Source: Deltaproteobacteria bacterium (GTDB lineage Bacteria; Desulfobacterota; Binatia; UBA9968). Taken from it: a stretch of DNA of 62,997 nucleotides. The stretch is taken from NCBI GenBank assembly GCA_009692615.1, contig SHYW01000012.1, positions 1-62,997 of the forward strand, in the 5' to 3' direction. This document shows, piece after piece, positions 50,211 to 59,069 of the stretch. Each line of letters opens with the position of its first letter. The stretch's first letter is position 1. The notes under the pieces were generated by a model that was not told the DNA's origin, searched no databases, and saw nothing but the letters and a program-made list of their open reading frames with translations. Made by a program: the position numbers and the translations under genes.

Positions 50211-52619
50211 ATGAGCGGAGAATTTCTCAAAGGTTATCGGGCATTGGATTTAACTGGTCTCAGCGGTCAGTTGGCAGGGCGCATGCTCGCCGATTTAGGC
50301 ATGGAAGTAATCAAGATCGAGCCGCCTGCGGGCGATCCGGTGCGCCACTTGGCGCCTTTCATCACTGCGGCCAATGGCGCGAAGTTGAGTACGACGTTCG
50401 CGCATTTGAACGCCGGCAAACATAGCAAGGTCATCGATCTCGATAGCGATACGGGGCGCGCGGCGTTTGGCAAGTTGGTCGAGACCGCCGATGTCGTCAT
50501 CGAAAGTTTTCAGCCAGGTGTGTTGGACGCTAAGGGGTTGGGTTATAAAGATCTCGCCAAGGTGAATCCCGGCGTCGTCATGGCATCGATCACTTGCTTC
50601 GGTCAGACCGGTCCGAAGAAAAACTTTATTTACAACGATCTCGTCGGTTTGGCTGAAAGCGGGATTCTCTATGTCTGCGGCGATCCGGCGACCGCGCCTT
50701 GCAAAGCGCCCGAGTCACAGGCTTATTACTTCGCCAGTTTGTTCGCCACCGCCGGCGTCTTGGCGGCGCTCTACCGGCGAGAGAAGACCGGCCAAGGCGA
50801 TCACATCGACACCTCGATGCAAGAAACTCTGGCGACCCACGAACATATTATTCGCCTTTGGGCCAACGAGAAACAGAATGTGAAACGCGCCGGCAGCCAG
50901 CATGGCTCGGTGGCGCCGGCGAAAATATTCACGGTTAAAGATGGTTTCGTCTATTTGTATGTGACGCGCCAGCATTGGAAGCTTTTTCTCTCGATCTGGA
51001 AAGATCATGCGGTGACATTCGACGACGCCGCATGGCTGAATAATGTTTATCGGCGCGATCACGTCGATGAACTCAATCCCGCGGTGGAAGCGTTTCTCGG
51101 CAAATTCACCATGGCTGAGATCACTGAGTTGTTGCAGGACAAAGGCATTCCTTGCGTGCCGGTGAACACGCCCATGGGTTTTGCCAACGACGAGCATGTG
51201 CAGGGGCGCGGTTTCATGACTGCGGTGGAGCACGCCGGATTCGGCAGCGCCAAGCAGCCCGGAATGCCGTTTATGATCGACGGCAGTCGTCCTACGGTTT
51301 GCAGTGTGCCGTTGCTCGATAGTTGGCGCGACATTTCTTCTTCCATCTCACCCGTCTCGGGGAAGAGAAGAGAGGGGGCAAAACCGCAAGCAGCGAAATC
51401 CACCGCGTCTAGCGGCAACGGTCCCCTCGACGGCATGCGCATCGTCAGTTTCGATCACGTGCTCGCCGGTCCCTACGGCACGACGATCTTGGCCGAGCTC
51501 GGCGCCGATGTCATGAAAATCGAGTCGAGCAAAGGCGGCATGGATCCGTTTCGTTTTTTCGGCACCGGCGAAGATCCCAACTTGTCGCCGCGCTTTCTCG
51601 AATTCAATCGCAACAAGCGTTCGTTCACGGTCAATCTCAAACATCCCAAAGGCCAGGGCGTTTTGCATGACTTAGTCGCCAAGGCCGATGCCGTGCTCGA
51701 CAACTATAGTGTCGATGTCGTCGATCGCATCGGCTTGGGCTACAAGCAGCTCTGCGCGGTCAAGCCCGATATCGTCAACTTGCGCATGCCCGGTCTCGGC
51801 ACCACCGGCCCCAAGCGCCACTTTTCCACCGTCGGCGTGAACATCACAGCCTTCACCGGACTTACTTACATGTGGAATCATCCCGGCGTGACCAACCCGC
51901 CCATCGGTGCGCAGTTGGTTTACCCGGATTATGTTTCCGGCGTGTTGTGCGCGATCATCATTATTTCCGGCGTGCTTCACCGCGACCGGCAAAAGAAAGG
52001 CGCGTTCATCGACTTGGCGCAGTCCGAGGCGACGGCATTCATGATCGGCGCCAATCTGATGGAAGCGGCGTCGAGCGGCAAGAATCCTGAGCCGATCGGC
52101 AACATGTCGCTCGCCGTCGCACCGCACAACTGCTATCCCTGCCAGGGCGAAGACCGCTGGTGTGTGATCAGCGCCGAAAACGAACAGCAGTGGTTGGCGT
52201 TGGAAAAGGTGGTGGGAGGCGACGTGCTCGGTAGTGCGCGGTTTAAGACCAATGCCGATCGCTTGCGCAATCGTGAACTTTTGGACGGGTTCATTGCCCA
52301 GTGGACGGAGAGTAAAGACGCATTCGCGATTCGCGATGAGTTACAGAAAGTCGGCGTGCCAGCGGGGGTCGTCCAGACCGGCGAAGATTTGGTCAACGAC
52401 CCGCAGTTGAAAGAGCGCGGTTTCATCGTCGAGGTAGATAATCCTAGACTGGGCAAAGTCGTGCTGCCGAATTTTCCGTTGCACTTCACCAACGCCAAAC
52501 TGACGCGCCGCTGGGAATTCCCCGTGCTCGGCAAAGACACTGAGACCGTGTTGCGCGATGTCGTCGGCTACGATGCCGCGACGATTGCCGCACATAAGGC
52601 GGATGGGGTGTTGGAGTAG
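50211..52619 (+). CDS. Tandem CaiB/BaiF (family III) CoA-transferase fusion
   Basis: 802 residues, two complete family III CoA-transferases in one chain. Half one: LKGYRALDLTGLSGQLAGRM, catalytic-type Asp200 in GQGDHIDTSMQE. Half two: LDGMRIVSFDHVLAGPYGTT, Asp601 in KKGAFIDLAQSE. Single enzymes of the family are about 400 residues and dimerise by interlocking, so this may be a covalent pseudodimer. The linker (about 374-404, SSSISPVSGKRREGA) is low-complexity and its DNA (CTCACCCGTCTCGGGGAAG) resembles spacer repeats of the region. Next to acyl-CoA enzymes, it probably swaps CoA between carboxylates. Confidence 0.88.
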   Translation: MSGEFLKGYRALDLTGLSGQLAGRMLADLGMEVIKIEPPAGDPVRHLAPFITAANGAKLSTTFAHLNAGKHSKVIDLDSDTGRAAFGKLVETADVVIESFQPGVLDAKGLGYKDLAKVNPGVVMASITCFGQTGPKKNFIYNDLVGLAESGILYVCGDPATAPCKAPESQAYYFASLFATAGVLAALYRREKTGQGDHIDTSMQETLATHEHIIRLWANEKQNVKRAGSQHGSVAPAKIFTVKDGFVYLYVTRQHWKLFLSIWKDHAVTFDDAAWLNNVYRRDHVDELNPAVEAFLGKFTMAEITELLQDKGIPCVPVNTPMGFANDEHVQGRGFMTAVEHAGFGSAKQPGMPFMIDGSRPTVCSVPLLDSWRDISSSISPVSGKRREGAKPQAAKSTASSGNGPLDGMRIVSFDHVLAGPYGTTILAELGADVMKIESSKGGMDPFRFFGTGEDPNLSPRFLEFNRNKRSFTVNLKHPKGQGVLHDLVAKADAVLDNYSVDVVDRIGLGYKQLCAVKPDIVNLRMPGLGTTGPKRHFSTVGVNITAFTGLTYMWNHPGVTNPPIGAQLVYPDYVSGVLCAIIIISGVLHRDRQKKGAFIDLAQSEATAFMIGANLMEAASSGKNPEPIGNMSLAVAPHNCYPCQGEDRWCVISAENEQQWLALEKVVGGDVLGSARFKTNADRLRNRELLDGFIAQWTESKDAFAIRDELQKVGVPAGVVQTGEDLVNDPQLKERGFIVEVDNPRLGKVVLPNFPLHFTNAKLTRRWEFPVLGKDTETVLRDVVGYDAATIAAHKADGVLE

Positions 52620-52711
52620 GTCCGAAGAGGAAAGCTTTGAGTAGGGAAAAGGGTTCACCTTTCCATTCAACACTCAACGCTTGTTGCTAGATCGTTTTCG
52701 AGGAAACCGCC

Positions 52712-53749
52712 ATGTCTTTTATTTTTGCCGTCATCGCAGTGGTTCTCCTTACCGTCGCTCCCGCCGCGGCGCAGACCAAGGCGGTAAGCGATCTCGCCAA
52801 CTACCGTGGCGCGGACCGCGAGGAAGTGCTCAAGGCTGGGGCCAAGAAGGAAGGAAAGTTCATTTGGTACACCAGCCTGACCGCCCATCGCGACATCGCC
52901 AATGTGTTCGAGGCGAAATATCCCGGCGTTAAAGTCGAGACCTATCGCGCCGGGCCCAACGATCTCACCCGGCGCTTAATCTCCGAGGCGCAATCGAAAC
53001 GCAGCATCGCCGACGTGGTCGAAACCACGCCGACCACGACCATGATCATGCGCGACAATAAATTGCTAATGCCTTACTTCTCGCCGCATCTCGTCAATTA
53101 TCCCGAAGATTCGAAAGAAGAAGCCGATAAGACTCGGGTGTTTTGGACTACCGATAGAGAATCCATCGTCGGCTTGGGCTACAACCGCAACATGATGCGC
53201 GCCGCCGAGGTGCCGAAAAATTTCGCCGAAATGGCCAGGCCGGAAAACAAGGGCAAGATCAGCGTCAGCGGTGACACCACCGGCGTGCGCTTTGTCGGCG
53301 CGATGATCGCCGCCAAGGGCGAAGAGTATGTCAAGCAACTGCGCACTTTAGAAATCCGCGCCCATATGATCTCCGGCGGCGCCATGCATGAGTTGATGGC
53401 GGCTGGCGAGATGCATATGTCGATCTCGATTTTTCGTAATCACGTTCTTGCCGGCAAACTCAAAGGCGCGCCTACCGAATGGGTGCCCCTCGATTTGAGC
53501 CAGGCCAACGCCGGCAGCGTGGCGCTCCCGGCGACGACCAATAATCCCTATGCATCGCTGTTGTTCATCGATTTCCTAATCAGTCCCGAGGGGCAAAAGA
53601 TCTTCGAGGAGAAGTTTCGCTTCGCCAGCCCGACGAAGAACTACGGTTTCAAGCGCTGGTATCCCGAAAAGGGCAAAACCCTCGAACAGTACGAGAAAGC
53701 TGAAGAGCGCTGGAAGAAGCTGTTGCACGATATCGTCGTGCGCAGGTAA
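52712..53749 (+). CDS. Extracellular solute-binding protein family 1 (iron(III)/polyamine type)
   Basis: 345 residues; signal peptide MSFIFAVIAVVLLTVAPAAA. The mature part starts TKAVSDLANYRGADREEVLK, then KEGKFIWYTSLTAHRDIANV and FEAKYPGVKVETYRAGPNDL. The PENKGKISVSGDTTGVRFVG stretch replaces the LLDPKWKG block of the 7850 protein, and the family-typical Asn/Thr pocket residues are present (TTNNPYASLLFIDFLIS). It lies between the CoA-transferase and the hydratase/lyase genes, on the same strand. Confidence 0.82.
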   Translation: MSFIFAVIAVVLLTVAPAAAQTKAVSDLANYRGADREEVLKAGAKKEGKFIWYTSLTAHRDIANVFEAKYPGVKVETYRAGPNDLTRRLISEAQSKRSIADVVETTPTTTMIMRDNKLLMPYFSPHLVNYPEDSKEEADKTRVFWTTDRESIVGLGYNRNMMRAAEVPKNFAEMARPENKGKISVSGDTTGVRFVGAMIAAKGEEYVKQLRTLEIRAHMISGGAMHELMAAGEMHMSISIFRNHVLAGKLKGAPTEWVPLDLSQANAGSVALPATTNNPYASLLFIDFLISPEGQKIFEEKFRFASPTKNYGFKRWYPEKGKTLEQYEKAEERWKKLLHDIVVRR

Positions 53750-53755
53750 AGGAGT

Positions 53756-53866
53756 CAATAGTCAGGATCCAGAAGTCAGAAGGTTGAGAGCCCGGTGACT
53801 CACGCGTAACGGGATTCGGTTGTTCCGACTTCTGAATTCTGGCTGCTGGCTTCTGACTTCTTCCCC
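53756..53866. repeat. CAGAAGTCAGAAG inverted repeat, copy 1
   Basis: AGTCAGGATCCAGAAGTCAG on the left faces CTTCTGAATTCTGGCTGCTG and GCTTCTGACTTC on the right. Copy 2 at 54772-54847 shares the words GGAGTCAGCATTCAG and TTCTGAATTCTGGCTCCTGA. Both lie between crotonase-region genes. Confidence 0.6.
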
Positions 53867-53941
53867 CAGCGATTGACAGTTTCGCAGCATCTGGAATATG
53901 ACCTGAGTCGACGCAGTAAATAATCAATCGGAGGAAAGACC

Positions 53942-54760
53942 ATGGCAAATTATCAAACCATTTTGGTTGACAACAAAGAAGGCGTGACGACGATTACGCT
54001 CAATCGGCCGGAGAAGCGCAATGCGATGAGCCCGCAGCTCCACCGCGACATGTATGACTGCTTGACCGACCTGCGCTACGATAAAGACACGCGGGTGATC
54101 ATCATCACCGGCGCCGGGGAAAGTTTCTGCGCCGGCCAGGATTTGAAACAATACTTCATCGAGATGGACTCCCAGCCCGAACGCGTGCGCGACGAAGTGC
54201 GCGAGAAGTCGCGTCAATGGAGAAACGAAATTCTTCGCAAGATGCCGCAGCCGGTGATCGCCAAGATCAACGGATGGGTGTTCGGCGGCGGTTTCACGGT
54301 AGTAACCGGTTGCGATATCGCGATTGCCGCTGACGACGTCCAGCTCGGCCTCTCGGAGGTCAACTTCGGCCACTTTCCCGGCGGCGAGGTGACCATCGTC
54401 CTCTCCGAGAACCTCCAGCCCAAGCACGCCCTCTATTACGCACTCACCGGCAAGACCATGTCGGCTAAGGAAGCCGAGCGCATCGGTCTCATCACTAAGG
54501 CTGTGCCGCGCGCGGACTTGGACAAAGAAGTGATGGAGATCGCCAATAACTTGAAAGAGAAAGCGCCTTCGGCGCTCAACGCGGTCAAAGAGGCGTGGTA
54601 CTACACCTTCTATTCGAATCCTGATGTTGCCTACGAAATCTCCGGTCTGATTTCCGACAAAGCCAAGGCGGCGATCGGCGGCCGGCCCGGCCTGCAACAG
54701 TTCGCGCGCAAGGAATATCGGCCGGGGTTGGGGTCGTATAAGGTTGACGAGAAGAAGTAA
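53942..54760 (+). CDS. p-Hydroxycinnamoyl-CoA hydratase/lyase-like crotonase
   Basis: 272 residues. Long stretches recall feruloyl-CoA hydratase/lyase (HCHL): LNRPEKRNAMSPQLHRDMYD, GAGESFCAGQDLKQYF, QWRNEILRKMPQPVIAKING and WVFGGGFTVVTGCDIAIAAD. The HCHL catalytic residues Glu143, Tyr75 and Tyr239 align with Glu139 (GLSEVNFG), Tyr71 and Tyr231; HCHL Ser123 is Thr here. The C-terminal PGLGSYKVDEKK also matches. GGAGG precedes the ATG. In such enzymes a hydroxycinnamoyl-CoA is hydrated and cleaved to an aromatic aldehyde and acetyl-CoA. Substrate here not proven. Confidence 0.82.
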   Translation: MANYQTILVDNKEGVTTITLNRPEKRNAMSPQLHRDMYDCLTDLRYDKDTRVIIITGAGESFCAGQDLKQYFIEMDSQPERVRDEVREKSRQWRNEILRKMPQPVIAKINGWVFGGGFTVVTGCDIAIAADDVQLGLSEVNFGHFPGGEVTIVLSENLQPKHALYYALTGKTMSAKEAERIGLITKAVPRADLDKEVMEIANNLKEKAPSALNAVKEAWYYTFYSNPDVAYEISGLISDKAKAAIGGRPGLQQFARKEYRPGLGSYKVDEKK

Positions 54761-54771
54761 GTTGTCACTAG

Positions 54772-54847
54772 ACAGGAGTCAGCATTCAGATCTTTGGTCA
54801 ACAGCCGATTGCTTCTGAATTCTGGCTCCTGACTTCTGTTTTCTAAA
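54772..54847. repeat. CAGAAGTCAGAAG inverted repeat, copy 2
   Basis: GACAGGAGTCAGCATTCAGA on the left and GCTTCTGAATTCTGGCTCCT with GACTTCTG on the right, centred between 53942's stop and the acyl-CoA dehydrogenase start. The loop has no similarity to copy 1. Confidence 0.6.
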
Positions 54848-54857
54848 GGAGCGATAG

Positions 54858-56012
54858 ATGGATTTCAATTTACCCGATGAATTGCAGATGCTCAAAGACA
54901 CGGTGCGGAAGTTTGTCGATAAGGAATTGATCCCGATCGAGATGCATACGATCGAGAACATGGAGTTGAAGCCCGACATCCGCGAGAAGTTCGAGAAGAA
55001 AGCCAAAGAGATGGGGCTGTGGATGTTCGATGTGCCGGAAGAGTACGGCGGCGGCGGGCTTGGAAGTTTAGCTCAGGTGGTGGTTTGGGAAGAGCTGTCG
55101 CGCACGGTGGCATTGCCGTCGCGCGGCCAGGGCATCTTCGGACCGGAGGTGCGGCCGATTCTTTACGCGCTCAACCCCGAGCAGAAAAAACGTTTCATGG
55201 ATCCCGTGCTAGCCGGCGAGAAAAAACTCTGTTTCATGCAGACTGAGCCGGATGCCGGCTCCGATCCGGCGTCGATGAAGACGCGCGCGGTGCGCCAGGG
55301 CGATCATTACGTTATCAACGGCACCAAGCGATTTATCACCGGCGCCGGCGACGCCGACATCGGCCAGTTGATGGCGGTGACCGATCCGGCTAAGGGCGCC
55401 CATGGCGGGATCTCTTGTTTCATGGTCGATATGAAGACGCCTGGGCTGACGCTGGTGACGCGATATAAAACCATGATGGGGGAAGAGCCGTGGCATATCA
55501 CTTTTGACGATATGAAGGTTCCCGCGGAAAATCTGGTCGGCAAAGAAGGCGAAGGATTCAAATTGGCGCAGAAGTGGCTCGGTATCGGTAGGTTAAAACA
55601 CGGCGCGCGCGCGCTGGGCGTCGCCGAGCGCTGTATTGAAATGGGCGCGAGCTATTCGAAGCAACGGATCACCTTCGGCAAGCCGTTATCGGAGCGGCAG
55701 GGCATCACATTCAAGCTCGCTGATTCATACGTTGAGTTACATGCGGCGCGCTTGATGGTTTACCAAGCGGCGTGGAAGAACGATCAGAAGCAGGATATCC
55801 GCAACGAAGCCTACATGGCGAAGTTGTTCGCTGATGAAATGTCCTTCCGCGTGGTCGACCGCGTACTGCAAATCCACGGCGGCATCGGTTTAACCCTCGA
55901 CCTGCCATTAGCGAAATGGTTCATCGACCAACGCAGCCGGCTGATCACCGAAGGCGCGTCGGAAGTCATGCGCATGGTGATCGCACGGGAAGTGTTGAGG
56001 AAATATAATTAA
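54858..56012 (+). CDS. Acyl-CoA dehydrogenase family flavoprotein
   Basis: 384 residues. KLCFMQTEPDAGSDPASMKT (FAD-facing loop) and the C-terminal LITEGASEVMRMVIAREVL (Glu365) are the main hallmarks, with IGRLKHGARALGVAERCIEM as the FAD-adenine strand. The conserved Glu in the late helix is the likely base. AAAGGAGCG precedes the ATG. With the ligase, crotonases and CoA-transferase it completes most of a beta-oxidation-like set. Convergent with the VOC gene at 56126 across a nested hairpin. Confidence 0.88.
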   Translation: MDFNLPDELQMLKDTVRKFVDKELIPIEMHTIENMELKPDIREKFEKKAKEMGLWMFDVPEEYGGGGLGSLAQVVVWEELSRTVALPSRGQGIFGPEVRPILYALNPEQKKRFMDPVLAGEKKLCFMQTEPDAGSDPASMKTRAVRQGDHYVINGTKRFITGAGDADIGQLMAVTDPAKGAHGGISCFMVDMKTPGLTLVTRYKTMMGEEPWHITFDDMKVPAENLVGKEGEGFKLAQKWLGIGRLKHGARALGVAERCIEMGASYSKQRITFGKPLSERQGITFKLADSYVELHAARLMVYQAAWKNDQKQDIRNEAYMAKLFADEMSFRVVDRVLQIHGGIGLTLDLPLAKWFIDQRSRLITEGASEVMRMVIAREVLRKYN

Positions 56013-56019
56013 GAAGATT

Positions 56020-56113
56020 GCCGCAAAGAACGCAAAGTTCTCAAAGTAAGACAGCGAAGGGCGGGTTATCTAACCCGCCCTTCTGGTTTTGCGCCCTTTG
56101 CGTTCTTTGCGGC
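56020..56113. terminator. Nested perfect inverted repeat, bidirectional terminator-like
   Basis: Outer arms GCCGCAAAGAACGCAAAG (56020-56037) and CTTTGCGTTCTTTGCGGC (56096-56113) are perfect 18-base complements. Inside, AAGGGCGGGTT/AACCCGCCCTT (56057-56082) is a perfect 11-bp hairpin with an ATCT loop and TTTT close by. It separates two convergent genes, so it could end both transcripts. Confidence 0.6.
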
Positions 56114-56125
56114 CATTCCCTTGTG

Positions 56126-56521
56126 CTAATTCTCTTTCGCGAACGACAGCTCCCAGCGGTTGCCGTCGGGGTCAAAGACATTGATCGAGTAGTTGTCGGT
56201 GCCGCGGTGCGGCCGGATTTTTTCTACCATTGCACCACCGTCTTGCAGCGCTTTCAGCGCCTGGTCTTTTTCCTGCCACGGGATGTTGAGAGTGTGGTGC
56301 GGATCGGCGGCGCGCGGTCCTTTGGATGCGTCGAAGATGTGCACTTCGAAGTTGCCGAGGCGCACGTCGACTTCTTTGACTTGTCCGGCTTTGAATTGCT
56401 CTTCCGTCGGCTCAACGGTTTTAACGATCTTGCCGCCAACGATCTTGGTGTAGAATTCAACGGACTTGTCGATGTCCTTCGCGCTCATGGCGAAAGTTCG
56501 GATGCCTTTGATTTCGAACAT
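56126..56521 (-). CDS. Single-domain VOC/glyoxalase protein
   Basis: 131 residues. FEIKGIRTFAMSAKDIDKSV and EFYTKIVGGKIVKTVEPTEE open the VOC fold, and the SINVFDPDGNRWELSF segment carries the closing strand with a metal-type Glu. A His in DPHHTLNIP may serve as another ligand. Small VOC proteins of this kind include methylmalonyl-CoA epimerases and antibiotic-binding proteins. It is the only gene between the acyl-CoA dehydrogenase and the Bug protein; its start is 56521. Confidence 0.78.
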   Translation of the reverse strand: MFEIKGIRTFAMSAKDIDKSVEFYTKIVGGKIVKTVEPTEEQFKAGQVKEVDVRLGNFEVHIFDASKGPRAADPHHTLNIPWQEKDQALKALQDGGAMVEKIRPHRGTDNYSINVFDPDGNRWELSFAKEN

Positions 56522-56671
56522 GGGAGTTCTCCTTGCTTGAGGGCGTACGTTATTGCTGCGCGGCGGTGGTTGTCAAGTTTCTGTCGGTAAGATTTGGATG
56601 GCGGCATTTTTAATTTGGCTTAGGGAACGATTTTGACGAACCGCTATGATGACTCATCACCGGTAGATTTG

Positions 56672-57697
56672 TCACTGTTCCATCAACCGCTTGGCGCGGA
56701 CGATGAGTTCTGGTGTCTGGGTCATCACTTGCTTGGCTAGAGCAGCCAGTTCTTCACCGCTGGTGGGGGTAATGTCGAAATTCTTGCGCTTGGCCTCAGT
56801 CAGCAACTCGGGATCCTTCATGGTGTTGAGAAACGCTTCGCGAAGTAGTTTTAACTTGTCCGCGGACAAGCCCGACGGCGCGACGATGGGACGGCCGAAA
56901 TCGTTAGCGGCTAGGACCATGGGAACAAGCCGGCGGTCGTTTTCTGGAGTTTTATATTCGTCCATCAGTTCGTGCAGCGTCGGCGTGTCGGCGATGCGCG
57001 GATCGCGGGTTGGGCCCGTTTGCATCAAGATGCGGGCAAAATTTTTCTTGCGCCAAGTGTGGTAAGGCTCGCGCGAATGGTAGGCCTGGATGGTAAACGA
57101 ACGGCAGTGAATTTCGCCGCGCTCGACAGCGAGATCGATTTCGCCGCCGCCCTGGTAGCCGGCGACGATTGTAAATTTCGTGCCGAGGACTTCTTCTAAC
57201 AACCTTGGCATGTAGCTGCCCGAAGTGCCGGCGCCGGTGGAACCGCATTTCGGTGGCTCCTTGGCTTTGCGCACATCGGCGAGCGTCTTGTAGGGCAGGT
57301 CCGCGCGCATGTAGAGCAGGTAGTCAGATTTGTCCGAGCTGCCGATCCAGGCGAACTTCGCCCAATCGTATTTCACTTCCTTCTGTTTCATCAGTTGATT
57401 GAAATAGATCGACGGCTGAATCGCGCCAATGGTCAGTCCATCGGGTTTGGAAACGTTGTACAGATAGTTAGCGCCGATGATCGAGCCGGCGCCGGTCATG
57501 TTTTGCACGATGAAGTTGGGATTGCCGGGAATATGTTTGCCCATGAATTGCGCCATCAACCGGGCGTAAAGATCGTAAGCGCTGCCGGCGCTGGCGGCGG
57601 CGATGACGGTGATGGTCTTGCCTTGGTAGAATGGCGTCTGCGCGCGCACATCGGCGGCGGTGAAAGCGAGAGCGACGAAAAACAAAAAGATAATCAT
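56672..57697 (-). CDS. Bug/TctC-family tripartite tricarboxylate-type binding protein
   Basis: 341 residues. Signal peptide IIFLFFVALAFTAADVRAQ. FYQGKTITVIAAASAGSAYD (the ligand Asp loop) and NFIVQNMTGAGSIIGANYLY match the Bug fold. Its lysine-rich end, TPELIVRAKRLMEQ, is typical. Compared with the one at 43032 the gate loop reads ASAGSAYD rather than SAGGPTD. It is followed by an amidohydrolase gene upstream (57710-58825), separated by only 13 bases, so binding protein and hydrolase may be co-expressed. Confidence 0.86.
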   Translation of the reverse strand: MIIFLFFVALAFTAADVRAQTPFYQGKTITVIAAASAGSAYDLYARLMAQFMGKHIPGNPNFIVQNMTGAGSIIGANYLYNVSKPDGLTIGAIQPSIYFNQLMKQKEVKYDWAKFAWIGSSDKSDYLLYMRADLPYKTLADVRKAKEPPKCGSTGAGTSGSYMPRLLEEVLGTKFTIVAGYQGGGEIDLAVERGEIHCRSFTIQAYHSREPYHTWRKKNFARILMQTGPTRDPRIADTPTLHELMDEYKTPENDRRLVPMVLAANDFGRPIVAPSGLSADKLKLLREAFLNTMKDPELLTEAKRKNFDITPTSGEELAALAKQVMTQTPELIVRAKRLMEQ

Positions 57698-57709
57698 TGA
57701 AACTCTGAG

Positions 57710-58825
57710 TTAGCTGATGCCGTAAAACCGTTTAGGATTGTCGCACAAGATCTTCTCGACCATTGCCGCCGATAAGTCTTCACGCGAGCGCATGGTTTGT
57801 ACCAACGCTTTCTCTTCCGCCGGATCGTTGTGGCCGTAATCGGAGCCGATCAGCAAGTTATCTTCGCCGATGTATTCCGCCAAGTAGGCGATGTCTTCGT
57901 CCGCCTCGCAGGCGACGTAGATGCGGTAGTCGCGAAACAAATCTTTGCACGAGGCGTGCTTCCAGCGCGCGTTGGGAAAGCTTGGGCGCGGGCGGGCTGA
58001 GCGTTTCAGATGATGATAAAGAAATGGCACCCAACTGGCCGAGACTTCCAGGAAGCCGAATTTCAGCGCGGGAAATTTTTCCGGAATGTCACTGGCGATC
58101 AAGTCGCGAAAACCGATCAGCGGCGGCATGTGCGAGGTGGCGAAGGTTCCGTTCAATTCGAGATCGAAGAATTCGAGCAGGTAGCGGCTGCTCTGGCCGG
58201 TGTGGACGCAGATCGGCAGGCCGAGTTTTTCCGCCTCGGCGTAGATCGGCATGAAATGGGGATTGTTCAAAGTTAGAGAGCCGATGATGCCGCTGAAGAA
58301 CAGGCCGACGGCGCCGTTCTGCTTGGCCTCGTGCATCTGCTTGATCGATGCATCAACCGATTTCAATGGCAGCACGGCGACCCAGCGCAGCCGGTTGTTC
58401 GATTGAGCATAAACCTCGCCGAGAAATTTATTATAAGCGCCGCACAGCGCGATTTGCAGTTCGGTATCGTCGGTCACTTCGATGAGAAAGAGCGTCGGAT
58501 AGATGACTTGGGCTTGGACGCCGGCTTTGTCCATGTCGGCGAGACGGGCGCCGACGTCGGTGATCTCGCGGCAGCCGAGCGCGATGTCGGTGCGTTTGGC
58601 TTCGCGCTTGGACGCCGTCGGCGTGATGATGCGAAAACCGCCTTTGCCCGACGCCTTGGGGAATATATTGCCGTCGATGAGCCATAGCACGTTGAAGTCG
58701 CGATAGAGCGTGTCGTCCGGCGCCCCGACCATCACCGGCCGGCGCCGATACATGCTCGGGTCGAAGTGCTTCCACATGCTTTCCGATTCGGCGATATGGG
58801 TGTCGGCGTCGATGATTCCAGCCAT
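57710..58825 (-). CDS. COG2159 amidohydrolase family 2
   Basis: 371 residues from the ATG at 58825, which has GGGAGG upstream; the frame is open to 58891. AGIIDADTHIAESESMW carries the metal motif (D-x-D-x-H), ICVHTGQSSRYLLEFF the barrel histidine, LIGSDYGHNDPAEEK the catalytic-type Asp. It is a long-range paralogue of the plus-strand gene at 12312. The product lies upstream of a Bug-type binding protein and downstream of nothing on its strand, so it probably starts the transcript. Confidence 0.84.
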   Translation of the reverse strand: MAGIIDADTHIAESESMWKHFDPSMYRRRPVMVGAPDDTLYRDFNVLWLIDGNIFPKASGKGGFRIITPTASKREAKRTDIALGCREITDVGARLADMDKAGVQAQVIYPTLFLIEVTDDTELQIALCGAYNKFLGEVYAQSNNRLRWVAVLPLKSVDASIKQMHEAKQNGAVGLFFSGIIGSLTLNNPHFMPIYAEAEKLGLPICVHTGQSSRYLLEFFDLELNGTFATSHMPPLIGFRDLIASDIPEKFPALKFGFLEVSASWVPFLYHHLKRSARPRPSFPNARWKHASCKDLFRDYRIYVACEADEDIAYLAEYIGEDNLLIGSDYGHNDPAEEKALVQTMRSREDLSAAMVEKILCDNPKRFYGIS

Positions 58826-58904
58826 GATTCCTCCCTTACTCTTCGGCGAACTTAGCGATTTATCGATCGGCGCGTCAAGTGGCGATGACATTTAAATCTA
58901 ATAT

Positions 58905-58990
58905 TCCCCGCTGCTTGCGGCGGGCACAACTAAATGGGGTTTCCAAAGGGGGCGAGCATCCCCTTTGGTCGCGAGCGGGGTTCATACCCC
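58905..58990. repeat. Short inverted repeats between divergent genes
   Basis: CCCCGCTGCTTGCGGCGGG, then CCAAAGGGGGCGAGCATCCC with CCTTTGG, then CGAGCGGGGTTCATACCCCG. Three palindromic units in a row, in the same style as the other spacer repeats. Confidence 0.5.
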
Positions 58991-59069
58991 GATCGCGAAA
59001 TGCCGAGTTGATTTGACAGTTCCGGGTCATCTCTCTTATGATCGCGAGAAAATTGTCGCGAGGTTTTAC

